NCBI GenBank assembly: GCA_964584315.1
Contig: CAZOZO010000015.1
Coordinates: 1-64,000, forward strand
Origin: CAXXOK01 sp964584315
GTDB taxonomy: Bacteria; Bacillota; Clostridia; Christensenellales; Aristaeellaceae
DNA length: 64,000 nucleotides
Direction of reading: 5' to 3'
The first letter of the stretch is position 1; each line of letters opens with the position of its first letter. Made by a program: the position numbers and the translations under genes. Shown here in pieces: positions 34,412-42,976 of this stretch. The notes below the pieces were generated by a model that saw nothing but the letters and a program-made list of their open reading frames with translations, was not told where the DNA came from and searched no databases.

Positions 34412-35005
34412 TCACTGATCCGAGCTGTGATGTTCTGCAAGACCTGCGCCGTGGGATTCCACCGTGCGCGAGTGCCTTGCCAGCCATTCCTCACGCAGCA
34501 CCGCATAGACCAGCGTGTCTTGCCAAAGCGGCGCGCCGGTCTCCGTGTCACGATGGAAAAACACATTCTCCTTGAGGTATCCCTCGCGCCGCATGCCCAG
34601 GCGCAGCATCACACGCTCGCTGGCGCCGTTTTTCGGGTTGCATTCGGCAAACACGCGATGCGTGGTATCCAGCGCAAACAGCGCGTCCAGCGCGGCGGTC
34701 GCAGCCTCGGTAGCATACCCGTTTCCCCACGCGGTGCGCGAAAATACATAGCCCAGCTCAAACTGGCACTCGCCATGCCTGCCAAGGTACAGGTTGCCGA
34801 TGGGTTCGTCCGTGCCCTTGAGGCACACGGCCACGAACGCGTCGCTCTGCGCCCGGCGCTCGGCTTCGCGGCGCGCCTCCTCCGGCGAAAACACATCGTA
34901 GGGCTCAAAGCGCACCACCTCCGGGTCGGAGAGGTACCGGTGCAGCGCGGGCCAGTCCCGCGCTTTGAAGGGCCGTAGTATCAGGCGCTCCGTGGAAAGT
35001 ATCAT
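34412..35005 (-). CDS. GNAT acetyltransferase, RimJ/RimL type
   Basis: The 197-residue product begins ILSTERLILRPFKARDWPAL, the usual start of the RimJ/RimL-type family, with FELGYVFSRTAWGNGYATEA as the acetyl-CoA loop and NPKNGASERVMLRLGMRREG as the C-terminal motif. Such enzymes acetylate protein N-termini or small amines. ATG 35005 has GGAGG 7 nt upstream, preferred to ATG 35011. It lies just after the ribosomal-protein operon terminator. Confidence 0.85.
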   Translation of the reverse strand: MILSTERLILRPFKARDWPALHRYLSDPEVVRFEPYDVFSPEEARREAERRAQSDAFVAVCLKGTDEPIGNLYLGRHGECQFELGYVFSRTAWGNGYATEAATAALDALFALDTTHRVFAECNPKNGASERVMLRLGMRREGYLKENVFFHRDTETGAPLWQDTLVYAVLREEWLARHSRTVESHGAGLAEHHSSDQ

Positions 35006-35026
35006 AGGCATGCCTCCAAAATGCAC

Positions 35027-35056
35027 AAAAGCGCAGGACATACGTCCTGCGCTTTT
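35027..35056 (-). terminator. Terminator of rpsF-ssb-rpsR
   Basis: A perfect 13-bp stem (35027-35039 with 35044-35056) with A/T ends, active in both directions, 12 bases after the rpsR stop. Confidence 0.85.
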
Positions 35057-35068
35057 CATGGCATCGGT

Positions 35069-35323
35069 TTACTCCACCGAGAAGGGCATAAGCGCAATGG
35101 CACGGGCGCGCTTGATGGCTTCGGAGAGCTGGCGCTGGTGCTTGGCACAGTTGCCGCTCATACGGCGGGGCATGATCTTGCCGCGCTCATTCACAAAGCG
35201 ACGGAGACGGTTAACGTCCTTATAGTCGATGTATTCGACCTTATCCACGCAAAAGCTGCATACCTTACGGCGAGGCTTGCGGCCGCGCGGACGGGGCTTT
35301 CTTTCGCCACGATCTTCAGACAT
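35069..35323 (-). CDS. rpsR: 30S ribosomal protein S18
   Basis: The 84-residue S18 has a basic N-terminal tail and the conserved VEYIDYKDVNRLRRFVNERGKIMPRR core. It carries a CSFC pair and a further Cys (NCAKHQRQL), so it is the zinc-binding form. It binds 16S rRNA with S6. Last gene of the operon. Confidence 0.97.
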   Translation of the reverse strand: MSEDRGERKPRPRGRKPRRKVCSFCVDKVEYIDYKDVNRLRRFVNERGKIMPRRMSGNCAKHQRQLSEAIKRARAIALMPFSVE

Positions 35324-35347
35324 GGGCTGAACCTCCTTCTCAGAGCG

Positions 35348-35773
35348 TTAGAACGGCAAATCCTCGTCGTCGACTTCCTGAAAGCCTTCGTCCTTGCGGG
35401 GCGCGCCGCCGCCTGCGTTTGCAGACGGGGCAGGGCTTGCCTGGTCGTCCTGACGGGAGGAGAGGAATTCCACATCTTCGGCACGCACGTCAAGCGAGAA
35501 GCGCGTACCGCCGCCATCCTTGGCTTCGTAGCTGCTGACCGACACGGGGCCTACTACGGCTACCTTGCGGCCTTTTGCCAAAAAACGCTGGCAGTTATCG
35601 CCCAGTTTGTCCCAGGCGGAGACGCGGAAAAAATCGGCTTCGGGTTGGCTGGAATTCTGCGACGAGCGGCGGCGGTTCACCGCAACGGTAAAGGAGCAGA
35701 CAGTCTTGTCGCCCCCTACGGTGCGGGTCTCAGGGTCGCGCGTCAGGTTGCCGATGATGGTAAGCTTATTCAT
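35348..35773 (-). CDS. ssb: Single-stranded DNA-binding protein
   Basis: The 141-residue protein has an OB fold (residues 1-105: MNKLTIIGNLTRDPETR, FFRVSAWDKLGDNCQRFLAKG), a Gly/Pro-rich linker and the acidic tip DDEDLPF that docks repair and replication proteins. Lies between rpsF and rpsR as in most Bacillota. Confidence 0.97.
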   Translation of the reverse strand: MNKLTIIGNLTRDPETRTVGGDKTVCSFTVAVNRRRSSQNSSQPEADFFRVSAWDKLGDNCQRFLAKGRKVAVVGPVSVSSYEAKDGGGTRFSLDVRAEDVEFLSSRQDDQASPAPSANAGGGAPRKDEGFQEVDDEDLPF

Positions 35774-35787
35774 GCTGACGTTCCCCC

Positions 35788-36198
35788 TTATTCGGCGGTC
35801 GGCTCAGAAACAGCTTCCTCTTCATTGGCGGCAGCAGGAGCTTCGACCGCATCGGCCACCGGCGCGCTCATCATGGGACGGGCGGGGCGGGGCTTGACGC
35901 TCTGCTTCTTCTCCTCCAGCTTGATGATCAGGTAACGCAGGATCTTGTCGTTGATCTCCAGGTTACGCTCGATCTCCCTGGGCAGTTCGCCGGGGGCCTT
36001 GAACGTGACGAGCACGTACCAGCCCTCCCACATGTCGTTGATGGCATAGGCCAGGCGGCGCTTGCCCCAGGTCTCGTCCACCTTCTCGATTTCACCGCCG
36101 TTCACGCGGATCAGTTCGGCGTACTTTTCGACCAGCTCCTTGCGGACGGTTTCCTCAAGCGCCGTGTCGATGATGTAGGTCAGTTCATACCTATTCAT
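35788..36198 (-). CDS. rpsF: 30S ribosomal protein S6
   Basis: The 136-residue product has the S6 core (MNRYELTYIIDTALEE, WGKRRLAYAINDMWEGWYVL) in the first 95 residues. A long Ala/Glu-rich C-terminal tail follows. Heads the rpsF-ssb-rpsR operon. AGGAGGTG precedes the ATG. Confidence 0.97.
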   Translation of the reverse strand: MNRYELTYIIDTALEETVRKELVEKYAELIRVNGGEIEKVDETWGKRRLAYAINDMWEGWYVLVTFKAPGELPREIERNLEINDKILRYLIIKLEEKKQSVKPRPARPMMSAPVADAVEAPAAANEEEAVSEPTAE

Positions 36199-36221
36199 TT
36201 CGTTTCACCTCCTCTTGGACT

Positions 36222-36251
36222 TATGGCGCCGCGACTTGCTTGCGCGGCGCA
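36222..36251 (-). promoter_or_regulatory. Hairpin in rpsF leader
   Basis: GCGCCGCG and CGCGGCGC pair around a 9-nt loop in the 70-nt leader. This is the place of the S6:S18-binding leader known in several bacteria, but I could not verify its conserved loop bases. Confidence 0.4.
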
Positions 36252-36269
36252 AGGATGTGCCAGTTAATG

Positions 36270-36297
36270 ATTATAGCACAAATCGGCTGAAAAGCAA
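36270..36297 (-). promoter_or_regulatory. Promoter of rpsF operon
   Basis: Minus strand TTGCTT (36292-36297), 16-bp spacer, TATAAT (36270-36275). Confidence 0.75.
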
Positions 36298-36341
36298 GCA
36301 AAAATCGGAACTTTCTCAATTGGCGGGGGAATCTGCCACCA

Positions 36342-37451
36342 TTATGCCTTGCGGGTGGGTTCCTCGGCTCTGCGCAGTGCTTCGGCCACGGCCCGCTGCC
36401 AACTGGAGGGTGCGCCGCGCTCGTCCAATTCTTCGGTCAGCGGTTCCGCTTCTATCACCAGTTCGTCCGCCTCCGGCTCAACCGCCAGCACGGGCTCTTC
36501 ATCCGCAAAGGTGGCGACCACCGCGCCTTCGTCTACCACGATCTCGTTGCGGCGCTCTACGAAAGGCTCCGCGCGGCGTTGCAGCTTGCGCGGGCCGCGC
36601 TCCACCTCGGGCGCGGCAGGCCGCGGAGCCGGCTGCGCGGGGGGCTTGAACCAGCGCAGATCGGCAACGGGATAGGTTTTGACCTCCGAGCCGTCTCCCT
36701 TACGCACGCGCACGGTCACGGTCTCCTTGAGCACATTCAGGTCGATCACGCTGCCAAAGCCGTCCGGCGTTTCCACGTCCTTGCCGAGCTTGGGCATATT
36801 GCGGCGCGTCTGCTCGTAATGGTCTTCCTCATACTTGAGGCAGCACATCAGCCTGCCGCACACGCCTGATATCTTCGTGGGGTTAAGCGAAAGGTTTTGC
36901 TCCTTGGCCATCTTGATGGATACGGGCTGGAAATCGCCCAGGAATGATCCGCAGCAGATAGGCCTGCCGCAGGGGCCAAGGCCGCCAAGCATCTTTGCCT
37001 CGTCGCGTACGCCGATCTGCCGCAGCTCGATGCGGGTGCGAAACACGCTTGCCAAGTCCTTGACCAGCGAACGGAAATCCACGCGCCCGTTAGCGGTAAA
37101 GTAAAACAGAAGCTTTGCGTTGTCAAAGGTTTGCTCCACGCCTACCAGCTTCATATCCAGCTTGTGCTCCTCGATCTTGCGCTGGCAAATCTGGTATGCT
37201 TCTTTTTCAAACCGTTCGTTTTCCTCGGCGTGGCGCGCGTCGCGCTCTCCCGCGATGCGCAGGATGGGCTTGAGCGGTGGGGTGATGAGATCGTCGCTCA
37301 CCTCGCGCACACCGGTGATCACCAGCCCGTACTCCATACCGCGCGCCGTTTCCACGATCACATAATTGCCCGGTACGGGCCAAAGCTCGCCCGGGTCGAA
37401 GTAGTATAGTTTGCCTGCGTTCTTGAATCGAACGCCTATGATTGTCGCCAT
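36342..37451 (-). CDS. ricT: PSP1-domain regulatory iron-sulfur protein (RicT/YaaT)
   Basis: The 369-residue product has the PSP1 C-terminal domain in its first 150 residues (VRFKNAGKLYYFDPGEL, LLFYFTANGRVDFRSLVKDLA) and the two conserved Cys groups CGRPICC (161-167) and CGRLMCC (198-204), used for iron-sulfur binding with RicA/RicF. In Bacillus, RicT (YaaT) acts in RNA maturation with RNase Y and in phosphorelay. About 120 C-terminal residues are acidic and low-complexity, longer than usual. It overlaps holB by 16 nt. Confidence 0.9.
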   Translation of the reverse strand: MATIIGVRFKNAGKLYYFDPGELWPVPGNYVIVETARGMEYGLVITGVREVSDDLITPPLKPILRIAGERDARHAEENERFEKEAYQICQRKIEEHKLDMKLVGVEQTFDNAKLLFYFTANGRVDFRSLVKDLASVFRTRIELRQIGVRDEAKMLGGLGPCGRPICCGSFLGDFQPVSIKMAKEQNLSLNPTKISGVCGRLMCCLKYEEDHYEQTRRNMPKLGKDVETPDGFGSVIDLNVLKETVTVRVRKGDGSEVKTYPVADLRWFKPPAQPAPRPAAPEVERGPRKLQRRAEPFVERRNEIVVDEGAVVATFADEEPVLAVEPEADELVIEAEPLTEELDERGAPSSWQRAVAEALRRAEEPTRKA

Positions 37452-38476
37452 TTGGTCTTAGCCTCCATGATGTTGGTAAGCAGGCGGTCGATGCTCGCCT
37501 GCCAGTTGACCTGACTTTGCCGCCATTTGCGCGTGTCGAATACCGCCGCAAGCAGTGAGGAAAGCTCCTGTTCGGTCGCGTTTTGGGCGAACGCAAGGAT
37601 GCGGGCATCCCGCGTGGCCTGCATGGGCAGCACGCCCGCGCGCATCAGCAGCGCGGTGTGCAACGCCTGCTCGATGGCTGCCAGCAGCCGCTCCGCGCCA
37701 ATACGGTCGTCTTTCAGGCGCGTGCTCAAGGCCACCACGTCGGCATCGGTCGAAGCGGCCAGCGCCTCTGTCGCGAGCTTCTGAAGCCCGCTCTCGCCTT
37801 CCTCATCGGCAAGCGCCTCCAGCGCATGGCCGATGTTGCCGCCTGCGCGCGGCAGTACGTTTTCTACGCGGCTCGCGTCAAAGCCCATGGCGAGCAACGC
37901 AACTCTCAGCTCGTCATCCGGCCAGGGCGGCAGCTTGACCATCGCGCAGCGTGACGCGATGGTGCCCAGCACCGCTGATGGCTCGTGCGTAAGCAGTAAA
38001 AAAACCACATCCGCCTGCGGCTCCTCCAGCGATTTCAGCAGGCAGTTCTGCGCGGCGGGGGTAAGCCGTTCGACCGGCTCCACGATCACCACGCGCGGCC
38101 CGTTGCCAAAGGAGTGTTGCGATATCTGCGCTATCGCCTCGCGGATGCGCTCAATGGGGATGGCCCTATCCTCCTGGCTGTAGATCTCGATCACGTCCGG
38201 CTCGTTGCCGCCAAGCACCCTGCCGCACGCATCGCATTCGCCGCAGGGCTTTGGCAGCCCGCCGCAGAAGTACGAGGCAGCCACCAGCCGTGCCAGTGTC
38301 GCCTTGCCCACGCCGCGCGGGCCTGCCAGCAGGTATGCATGCAGCCTGCGGGCCATTTGAGCCTGTTGCCACAGCAGGGCGTAGCCCGCCCCCAGCTTTC
38401 CATAATCCAGATAGGCGGGCATTTCGCCCGTACCGTCTGCACCGCCATGCGCGGCGCGCCCGTCTCTGTCCGTCAC
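37436..38476 (-). CDS. holB: DNA polymerase III subunit delta'
   Basis: The 346-residue AAA+ clamp-loader subunit has LLAGPRGVGKATLARLVA (P-loop region), a four-Cys zinc module (CGGLPKPCGECDACG), VVIVEPVERLTPAAQNCLLKSLEEP and SRCAMVKLPP (sensor region). It opens with the DarA gene through a GTGA overlap (GTG 38476). The darA-holB-ricT order is standard in Bacillota. Confidence 0.92.
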   Translation of the reverse strand: MTDRDGRAAHGGADGTGEMPAYLDYGKLGAGYALLWQQAQMARRLHAYLLAGPRGVGKATLARLVAASYFCGGLPKPCGECDACGRVLGGNEPDVIEIYSQEDRAIPIERIREAIAQISQHSFGNGPRVVIVEPVERLTPAAQNCLLKSLEEPQADVVFLLLTHEPSAVLGTIASRCAMVKLPPWPDDELRVALLAMGFDASRVENVLPRAGGNIGHALEALADEEGESGLQKLATEALAASTDADVVALSTRLKDDRIGAERLLAAIEQALHTALLMRAGVLPMQATRDARILAFAQNATEQELSSLLAAVFDTRKWRQSQVNWQASIDRLLTNIMEAKTKWRQS

Positions 38477-38802
38477 AGCTTGATGAATTGATCCACCGTA
38501 AGCACGAAGATGGTCGCGCCGCCTACCACCACTTCAATGGGGTAGGGCGTATACGCGCCGGGCACGCCGACCATCGACACCGGCGAAGCGGCGATCTGCT
38601 TGCGGCTCTTGCATACTTTCTCGATCACGGTCATGGCGGCGTCAAAGCGGTCATCCTCCACGCCCACAAGCAGCGTGGTGTTGCCCGCGCGCAGAAAACC
38701 ACCAGTGGTGGCCAGCTTGGTAACGCCAAAGCCGTCCGACATCAATTCACTGATCAATCGGGAAGCATCCTCATCCTGTACAATGGCGACGATCAGCTTC
38801 AT
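38473..38802 (-). CDS. darA: Cyclic-di-AMP receptor (DarA/PstA)
   Basis: The 109-residue PII-like protein matches the DarA/PstA family: MKLIVAIVQDEDA start, LATTGGFLRAGNTTLLVGVEDDR, and the C-terminal VVVGGATIFVLTVDQFIKL. It binds c-di-AMP as a trimer. It lies first in the operon, with the family's usual length. Confidence 0.94.
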   Translation of the reverse strand: MKLIVAIVQDEDASRLISELMSDGFGVTKLATTGGFLRAGNTTLLVGVEDDRFDAAMTVIEKVCKSRKQIAASPVSMVGVPGAYTPYPIEVVVGGATIFVLTVDQFIKL

Positions 38803-38834
38803 ATGCTCAACCTCCCTTATTTGATCCCACCATC

Positions 38835-38863
38835 AGTTTACAGCAAAAAGCCACAAAAATCAA
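38835..38863 (-). promoter_or_regulatory. Promoter of darA-holB-ricT
   Basis: Minus strand TTGATT (38858-38863), 17-bp spacer, TAAACT (38835-38840), about 30 bases ahead of the start codon. Confidence 0.6.
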
Positions 38864-39065
38864 TCTTTTGGCGAGATTGACGGGATGTTGTAACCGGGAC
38901 AAGGGCAAGGGCGTGGAGCGTATATGAAGGAAGTAAAAGGCCGCCAACACTCGCCGGGCTTCGCGTTCAGGCTCTTGCCCTGCTTAACCATCCTGAAACT
39001 TTTCGTGTCGGCTTCAAAAACGAATGTGCTATCTTATCACCTTCTGTCGATGAACCATGCTTATC

Positions 39066-39095
39066 TTAAAGATAAACTGCCGTTAATCACGGCAG
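39066..39095 (-). terminator. Terminator of the beta-propeller-like gene
   Basis: Minus strand CTGCCGT-GATTA-ACGGCAG stem (39077-39095) followed by TTTATCTTT. Confidence 0.65.
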
Positions 39096-39206
39096 GCATT
39101 TCGTCGTAATCGATTCTTGCATAGACAAGTAGCTTCAAAGGCGGTTGCCCTTTTAAGTTTGCCGTATCAAACGGTTTGCAGGGCGGGCGGCACAGAATCA
39201 TGTAAG

Positions 39207-40082
39207 TTAAGGCTTTGTATAGTCAAGTTTTCTTTCCTCGACCATTCCCGTTTCCTGCGACCAATGGTAGAGCACATGGCGTTCCGGGCTATAGCGCCAG
39301 CCGAGATCATCATTACTGTTCTGGTCATGGTATCCCTTGGCAAATTTGCAGTCAGGATACGCCTCCATTATGTTTCCGTCCATATCGAGCGTGAATGTTC
39401 CGTCCGGCGTGATGGCGACAAGGCATCCAAAGGTAGGATCCCAAACCAGCTGTCCGTGCACTTGCCCTTCTTCGTCCAGCGTGAAGGCGGAGCAGTCCCG
39501 CTCATATTCTTTTCTCAGCACCAGTTCCCCATACTGCGTTTCACAGGTCGAATGATTCAGGTTATAGAACTGAAGTTGCCTGTATTGATAGCCCTCCAGC
39601 GCCTCTGCGTCCAATCTGGCATCCTTACGCAAATCATCCACCGCGATCACAAATCGATCGTTGCTGATGTAAGCGCAGGGAATGTCCCAGTTGTATGCGT
39701 GGTTGTACTCGATCTCCACTTTTACAGGCTCATATCGCTTCAGAAAATCATGGGTACGGAAGCACAATATCTGCCCAAGCGGATGCCATATCCATCCGTT
39801 TGAAAGAAAACTGGAACCGTCTGGAGAAACATGCAGCAAGCTATGGAAATAGTCGATGTAATTCTTCACGGCATAGTTAGGCGGCATCCATTGCTCGTCC
39901 GGTTCGGCAAACGAAGCCTCCCGGATGGATACCTCCCGCTCAGTCAGGCATTCGCCGGTTTTGGCATCCATGATATCTAGGCGGTTCCATTGCATCTGAT
40001 GGATGACCAGAATGCAGGCGTCGCGTTCCACAAACCCAATGGAATAACTGCATGCATTAGCGATGTAATCTTCACGGCTCAT
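39207..40082 (-). CDS. Hypothetical WD/beta-propeller-like protein, main part
   Basis: The 291-residue product has repeated short blade-like strands ending in W or hydrophobic pairs (CILVIHQMQWNRLDIMDAKTGECL, LLHVSPDGSSFLSNGWIWHPLG, LVAITPDGTFTLDMDGNI). This suggests a beta-propeller fold. No signal peptide. Its ATG overlaps the stop of an 80-residue frame upstream (ATGA), and nothing in its beginning looks like a true N-terminus: the fold seems to begin in that upstream frame. Probably one gene split by a one-base change near 40095. Function unknown. Confidence 0.6.
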   Translation of the reverse strand: MSREDYIANACSYSIGFVERDACILVIHQMQWNRLDIMDAKTGECLTEREVSIREASFAEPDEQWMPPNYAVKNYIDYFHSLLHVSPDGSSFLSNGWIWHPLGQILCFRTHDFLKRYEPVKVEIEYNHAYNWDIPCAYISNDRFVIAVDDLRKDARLDAEALEGYQYRQLQFYNLNHSTCETQYGELVLRKEYERDCSAFTLDEEGQVHGQLVWDPTFGCLVAITPDGTFTLDMDGNIMEAYPDCKFAKGYHDQNSNDDLGWRYSPERHVLYHWSQETGMVEERKLDYTKP

Positions 40083-40321
40083 GTCGCGTACACCGGCACT
40101 TCGAGGTTAACAAGCGCGGCATGCGTGCCGAAGCGTTCGGTCACGCATACCAATGGTTCATGGACATAGAGCTTGATCTGTCCTTCGGTGCTGATGTGTG
40201 GAAGATGTGTTACCGAGGCAAGCGAACCATCCGCTTGCATCAGATAAAGATGCCCGTCTTCGCCGAACAGGGCATACAGGTCGGTGCGCATGTTAAGGTG
40301 TGCAATATCTTTGATTCTCAC
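40079..40321 (-). CDS. Hypothetical beta-propeller-like protein, N-terminal part
   Basis: The 80-residue product starts at GTG 40321. It contains LYALFGEDGHLYLMQADGSL and VCVTERFGTHAALVNLE, which look like the first propeller blades that the 291-residue frame then continues. It stops four bases into that frame. In the other frame the codons before the downstream ATG read SAGVRD and are open back to a TAA at the VNLE codons, so an indel at that point would give a continuous protein of about 370 residues. Confidence 0.55.
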   Translation of the reverse strand: MRIKDIAHLNMRTDLYALFGEDGHLYLMQADGSLASVTHLPHISTEGQIKLYVHEPLVCVTERFGTHAALVNLEVPVYAT

Positions 40322-40901
40322 AGAACGGGGCTCCTCTCCACAGCAGAATTCCGCTTGAGCAAGGTGGTTCTCGCAAAGTGTCGATTCTTTAACCCGACTA
40401 TGCCTGTGCCTAACTAACCATCACACCACGATCATTGCCGCCGTGCACGCCGCTTCCCCTTTGAGCGGCGGTTATAACACATTCAGCGATTTGCTGGCGT
40501 GCTATCATATGCCCTGATGTACGCTATAGATACCGCATGCGTTTGTGCGTCCGCTTTCATCCCGCACAGCCAACTCAACTGTTTTGCCGTTATGACACCT
40601 CAGGAAAGCTGCATCGACATACGCAATTATAGCGCAGGTGCATGTATTTTCCAAGTGTTTACAGCGGAACGCTTTCATCAACCCGCATTGCCTTTTGGCA
40701 CAGATATTCATGACAGTTCTGGTATAAAATTCGGTATTGCCTCATAATCAACGCACAGCAAAACGGAAAGGAAGATCCTATCCATCCGGGCGTACATACT
40801 GACCATTCTGCTGGTATACGCCAGCGGATTTCTTGACTTGGACCCTTTCTCAAAGACTGGATGGACCCGCAAAAATCATCTTGGATTTTTCAAAATCAAT
40901 A
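40322..40901. other. Intergenic stretch with no supported gene
   Basis: Several short frames occur on both strands (for example about 40505-40711 minus), but none has a ribosome site or recognised family. Base composition is more AT-rich than the flanks. Possibly the remains of a decayed gene. Confidence 0.45.
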
Positions 40902-40930
40902 TTGACTCCCCAAAATGAATGTGATATTAT
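40902..40930 (+). promoter_or_regulatory. Promoter of tRNA-Val
   Basis: TTGACT (40902-40907), 17-bp spacer, TATTAT (40925-40930), about 40 bases before the tRNA. Confidence 0.75.
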
Positions 40931-40972
40931 ATCAAAGTCGCCGATGGAACCAAGCATGGCGAACCTCAAAAT

Positions 40973-41048
40973 GGTCTGTTGGCTCAGTTGGTAGAGCACG
41001 TCGTTCACATCGACGGGGTCACTGGTTCGAGTCCAGTACAGACCACCA
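40973..41048 (+). tRNA. tRNA-Val (anticodon CAC)
   Basis: The cloverleaf is complete: acceptor GGTCTGT/ACAGACC, D arm GGCTCAGTTGGTAGAGC, anticodon stem CGTCG/CGACG around TTCACAT, T arm CTGGTTCGAGTCCAG, with discriminator A and encoded CCA. Confidence 0.95.
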
Positions 41049-41459
41049 AAACCCATTGGGCTCAATCTGAAAAGGTTGAGTCTTTTCTGTACAGTAGCAT
41101 TGCACAGGTCTAGCCATCGCATCTGGCGCAGCTATCAAGCCATATTTCTTGCATCAATAATCGAAATGAAGCGCATTCCGTTCAGCGCTCGCCGTTTGGG
41201 TATGGTATACTCTTTTGATAGGGTGGAGACACAGCAGCGGTTTTTGAAGTATTCCAAAATGCCCGAACCACAGCGACGCTCGAATCCCTCCGGAAATTTC
41301 CGTTGAAACATCAGCTTGCCGCGCTTTATTGCCGTTGCTAAACTGTCAGCATCTGTTCACACACCCGTTCAAAACAGGTAGGTGATCAAATCAATGGACA
41401 TTGGCCACACAACCCGTTGCACGATATGAAAAATCGCATACATGAAAGGGATCATCAGC
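41049..41459 (+). terminator. tRNA-Val terminator and following gene-free stretch
   Basis: At 41058-41086 a 9-bp stem with two G-T pairs is followed by TTTTC and ends the tRNA transcript. The rest, to 41459, holds a TATACT -10-like hexamer near 41207 and no gene. Confidence 0.55.
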
Positions 41460-41930
41460 ATGAACAAGTATGACGAGGCTATGGAACTGCTGGAAGAAAA
41501 ACTGGGCAACAAGGACGGGCTGATCGCGCTGTCCACCATCGTGCTGGGATCGGGAATCGACGACAAATACCGCCCGAGTGTCCGAATCGTGGATGCCTAC
41601 TATGAGAACGGCGCGTTCTACACCGTCACCAACGCGAAATCGGGTAAGATGCTCCAAATTGCCCAAAATCCCATGGTCGCGATCTGCCCCATCGTCGAAA
41701 GCTTCACAGCTGAAGGAATCGGTGAAAATCTAGGCTGGGTGTGCGACGAAAAAAATATGGCGATGATGACGAAGCTACGCGAATTGTTCGCCGCTTGGTA
41801 TCACGAGGCCAACAACGACGCAGACCCCAACACGTGCCTGCTGCGCATCCGTCTGATCAAGGGGCTGTGGAACGACGCACATAAAGGAATCCGCAATGAG
41901 ATCGATTTTGTTAACAAAACCGCGGATTAA
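41460..41930 (+). CDS. Pyridoxamine 5'-phosphate oxidase-like (flavin split-barrel) protein
   Basis: The 156-residue product has the split-barrel pattern: an N-terminal helix, RIVDAYYENGAFYTVTNAKSGKMLQIAQNPMVAIC broken into strands, and a short GLWNDAHKGIRNEIDF end. This matches small FMN-binding PNPOx-like proteins of anaerobes. ATG 41460 has AAAGGGA 8-9 nt ahead; ATG 41442 is further upstream but includes that site. The reaction is unknown. Confidence 0.75.
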   Translation: MNKYDEAMELLEEKLGNKDGLIALSTIVLGSGIDDKYRPSVRIVDAYYENGAFYTVTNAKSGKMLQIAQNPMVAICPIVESFTAEGIGENLGWVCDEKNMAMMTKLRELFAAWYHEANNDADPNTCLLRIRLIKGLWNDAHKGIRNEIDFVNKTAD

Positions 41931-42151
41931 GCAGTCTGCATGCCGCCTGGTGCACAGCGAAGATCGTTGGTGCTGCTGTGTTTTTGTCTGTATGGATGTG
42001 TGCACAATGCAGCAATGCCCTGTTCTGTCCGTCCTGTAGCATGCTTTTGGCGTGTTCCAAGGGCGTGGCGCGTCGACGCGGCTGCGAATTCTAGTCCGTG
42101 GTAGTCACCATACTGTAGCGTATGTTTACGTATAAGCAAGGGAGGCACACC

Positions 42152-42739
42152 ATGCGTTCACTTCCCCCGCGCCTCAACCACGCTGGCACCGCACCGCTCA
42201 CGACCGACTGCCTTACGCTGCGCAAAGTAGCGTTTTCGGATGCGGAGGCTATCCACGCTTCGCTTGCAACCGACCCTGCCGTGATCGACGGCGTCGGCTG
42301 AAATGCCTCCCCCACGCCGGATTCGACCCGGGCGAATGTCACTACGCTGGTCGCTGCCTATGCCTGTACGGAGAGGCCGCTCTATCATTGGCTGATCGAG
42401 GAGACCGCCACCGGCAGCCTCGTTGGCATGATCTTCGTGGATGACTATAAGGACGAACGCCGCGTTGCCGAAGTAGACTATTGCGTGGCTTTGGCACACC
42501 GTGGCGAGGGTTATGCCCCCGACGCCCTGCGCGCCGTCATTCGATACCTATTTGACGTGATCGGCTTCCATCGCGTGGAGGCCGTCTACAATATGGACAA
42601 CGCCGCCTCCGGTCGCGTGCTGGCCAAGGCGGGCATGCGCTTTGAGGGCGTGCTGCGCGGCCGTGCGATGCGCATCGGCGCGGATGGCTTTCCAGAGGAT
42701 TTGAACCTGTGCGCCCTGCTCGCGACGGATGATAGGTAG
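42152..42739 (+). pseudogene. GNAT acetyltransferase gene interrupted by in-frame TGA
   Basis: The frame from ATG 42152 (behind GGGAGG) to TAG 42739 is one RimJ/RimL-type acetyltransferase, about 195 codons, broken by TGA at 42299-42301. Before the stop: LTTDCLTLRKVAFSDAEAIHASL; after it: HWLIEETATGSLVGMIFV, VDYCVALAHRGEGYAPDALR and NMDNAASGRVLAKAGMRFEG, all family motifs. The stop follows DGVG, where relatives usually have a Trp, so TGG to TGA is the simplest change. A re-start at 42428 would lack the first strands. Confidence 0.75.
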
Positions 42740-42858
42740 CCCTCGCTTGCCAAACACTGATGCTTTAAAGCGCGGTGTCCTTCCCCCATTTCCCCTTGTT
42801 GCAGGGAAGAACATACTTCGTTCCGTTCCCATTGATGCTTGCGCCTGGCACTGTTACC

Positions 42859-42910
42859 AAAGCGGCCTGATGCGAGCGACCATTTCAGGTCGCTCGCATC
42901 AGGCCGCTTT
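42859..42910. terminator. Bidirectional terminator, 23-bp stem
   Basis: A perfect 23-bp inverted repeat (42859-42881 with 42888-42910) around a 6-nt loop, with AAA/TTT ends, between convergent genes. Confidence 0.85.
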
Positions 42911-42976
42911 CCCTGTCATTGCCGCTTGCCGCGCTACGGTCGTCGTAAATGGCGCAGTTTTGCCTCGCAACCGCAG

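Larger units (their letters stand above)
38803..39206. other. Intergenic stretch without a gene
   Basis: It holds the darA promoter near 38835-38863 and a minus-strand terminator at 39077-39095. Short open frames here have no ribosome site or family likeness. Confidence 0.6.

Noticed and set aside
40499..40747. 82-residue + frame between the propeller gene and tRNA-Val
   Set aside because: No ribosome site, no recognisable family, and an equally long frame on the other strand.
40850..41122. Minus-strand frame across tRNA-Val
   Set aside because: It is an antisense translation of the tRNA (the familiar WTRTSDP pattern), not a protein.
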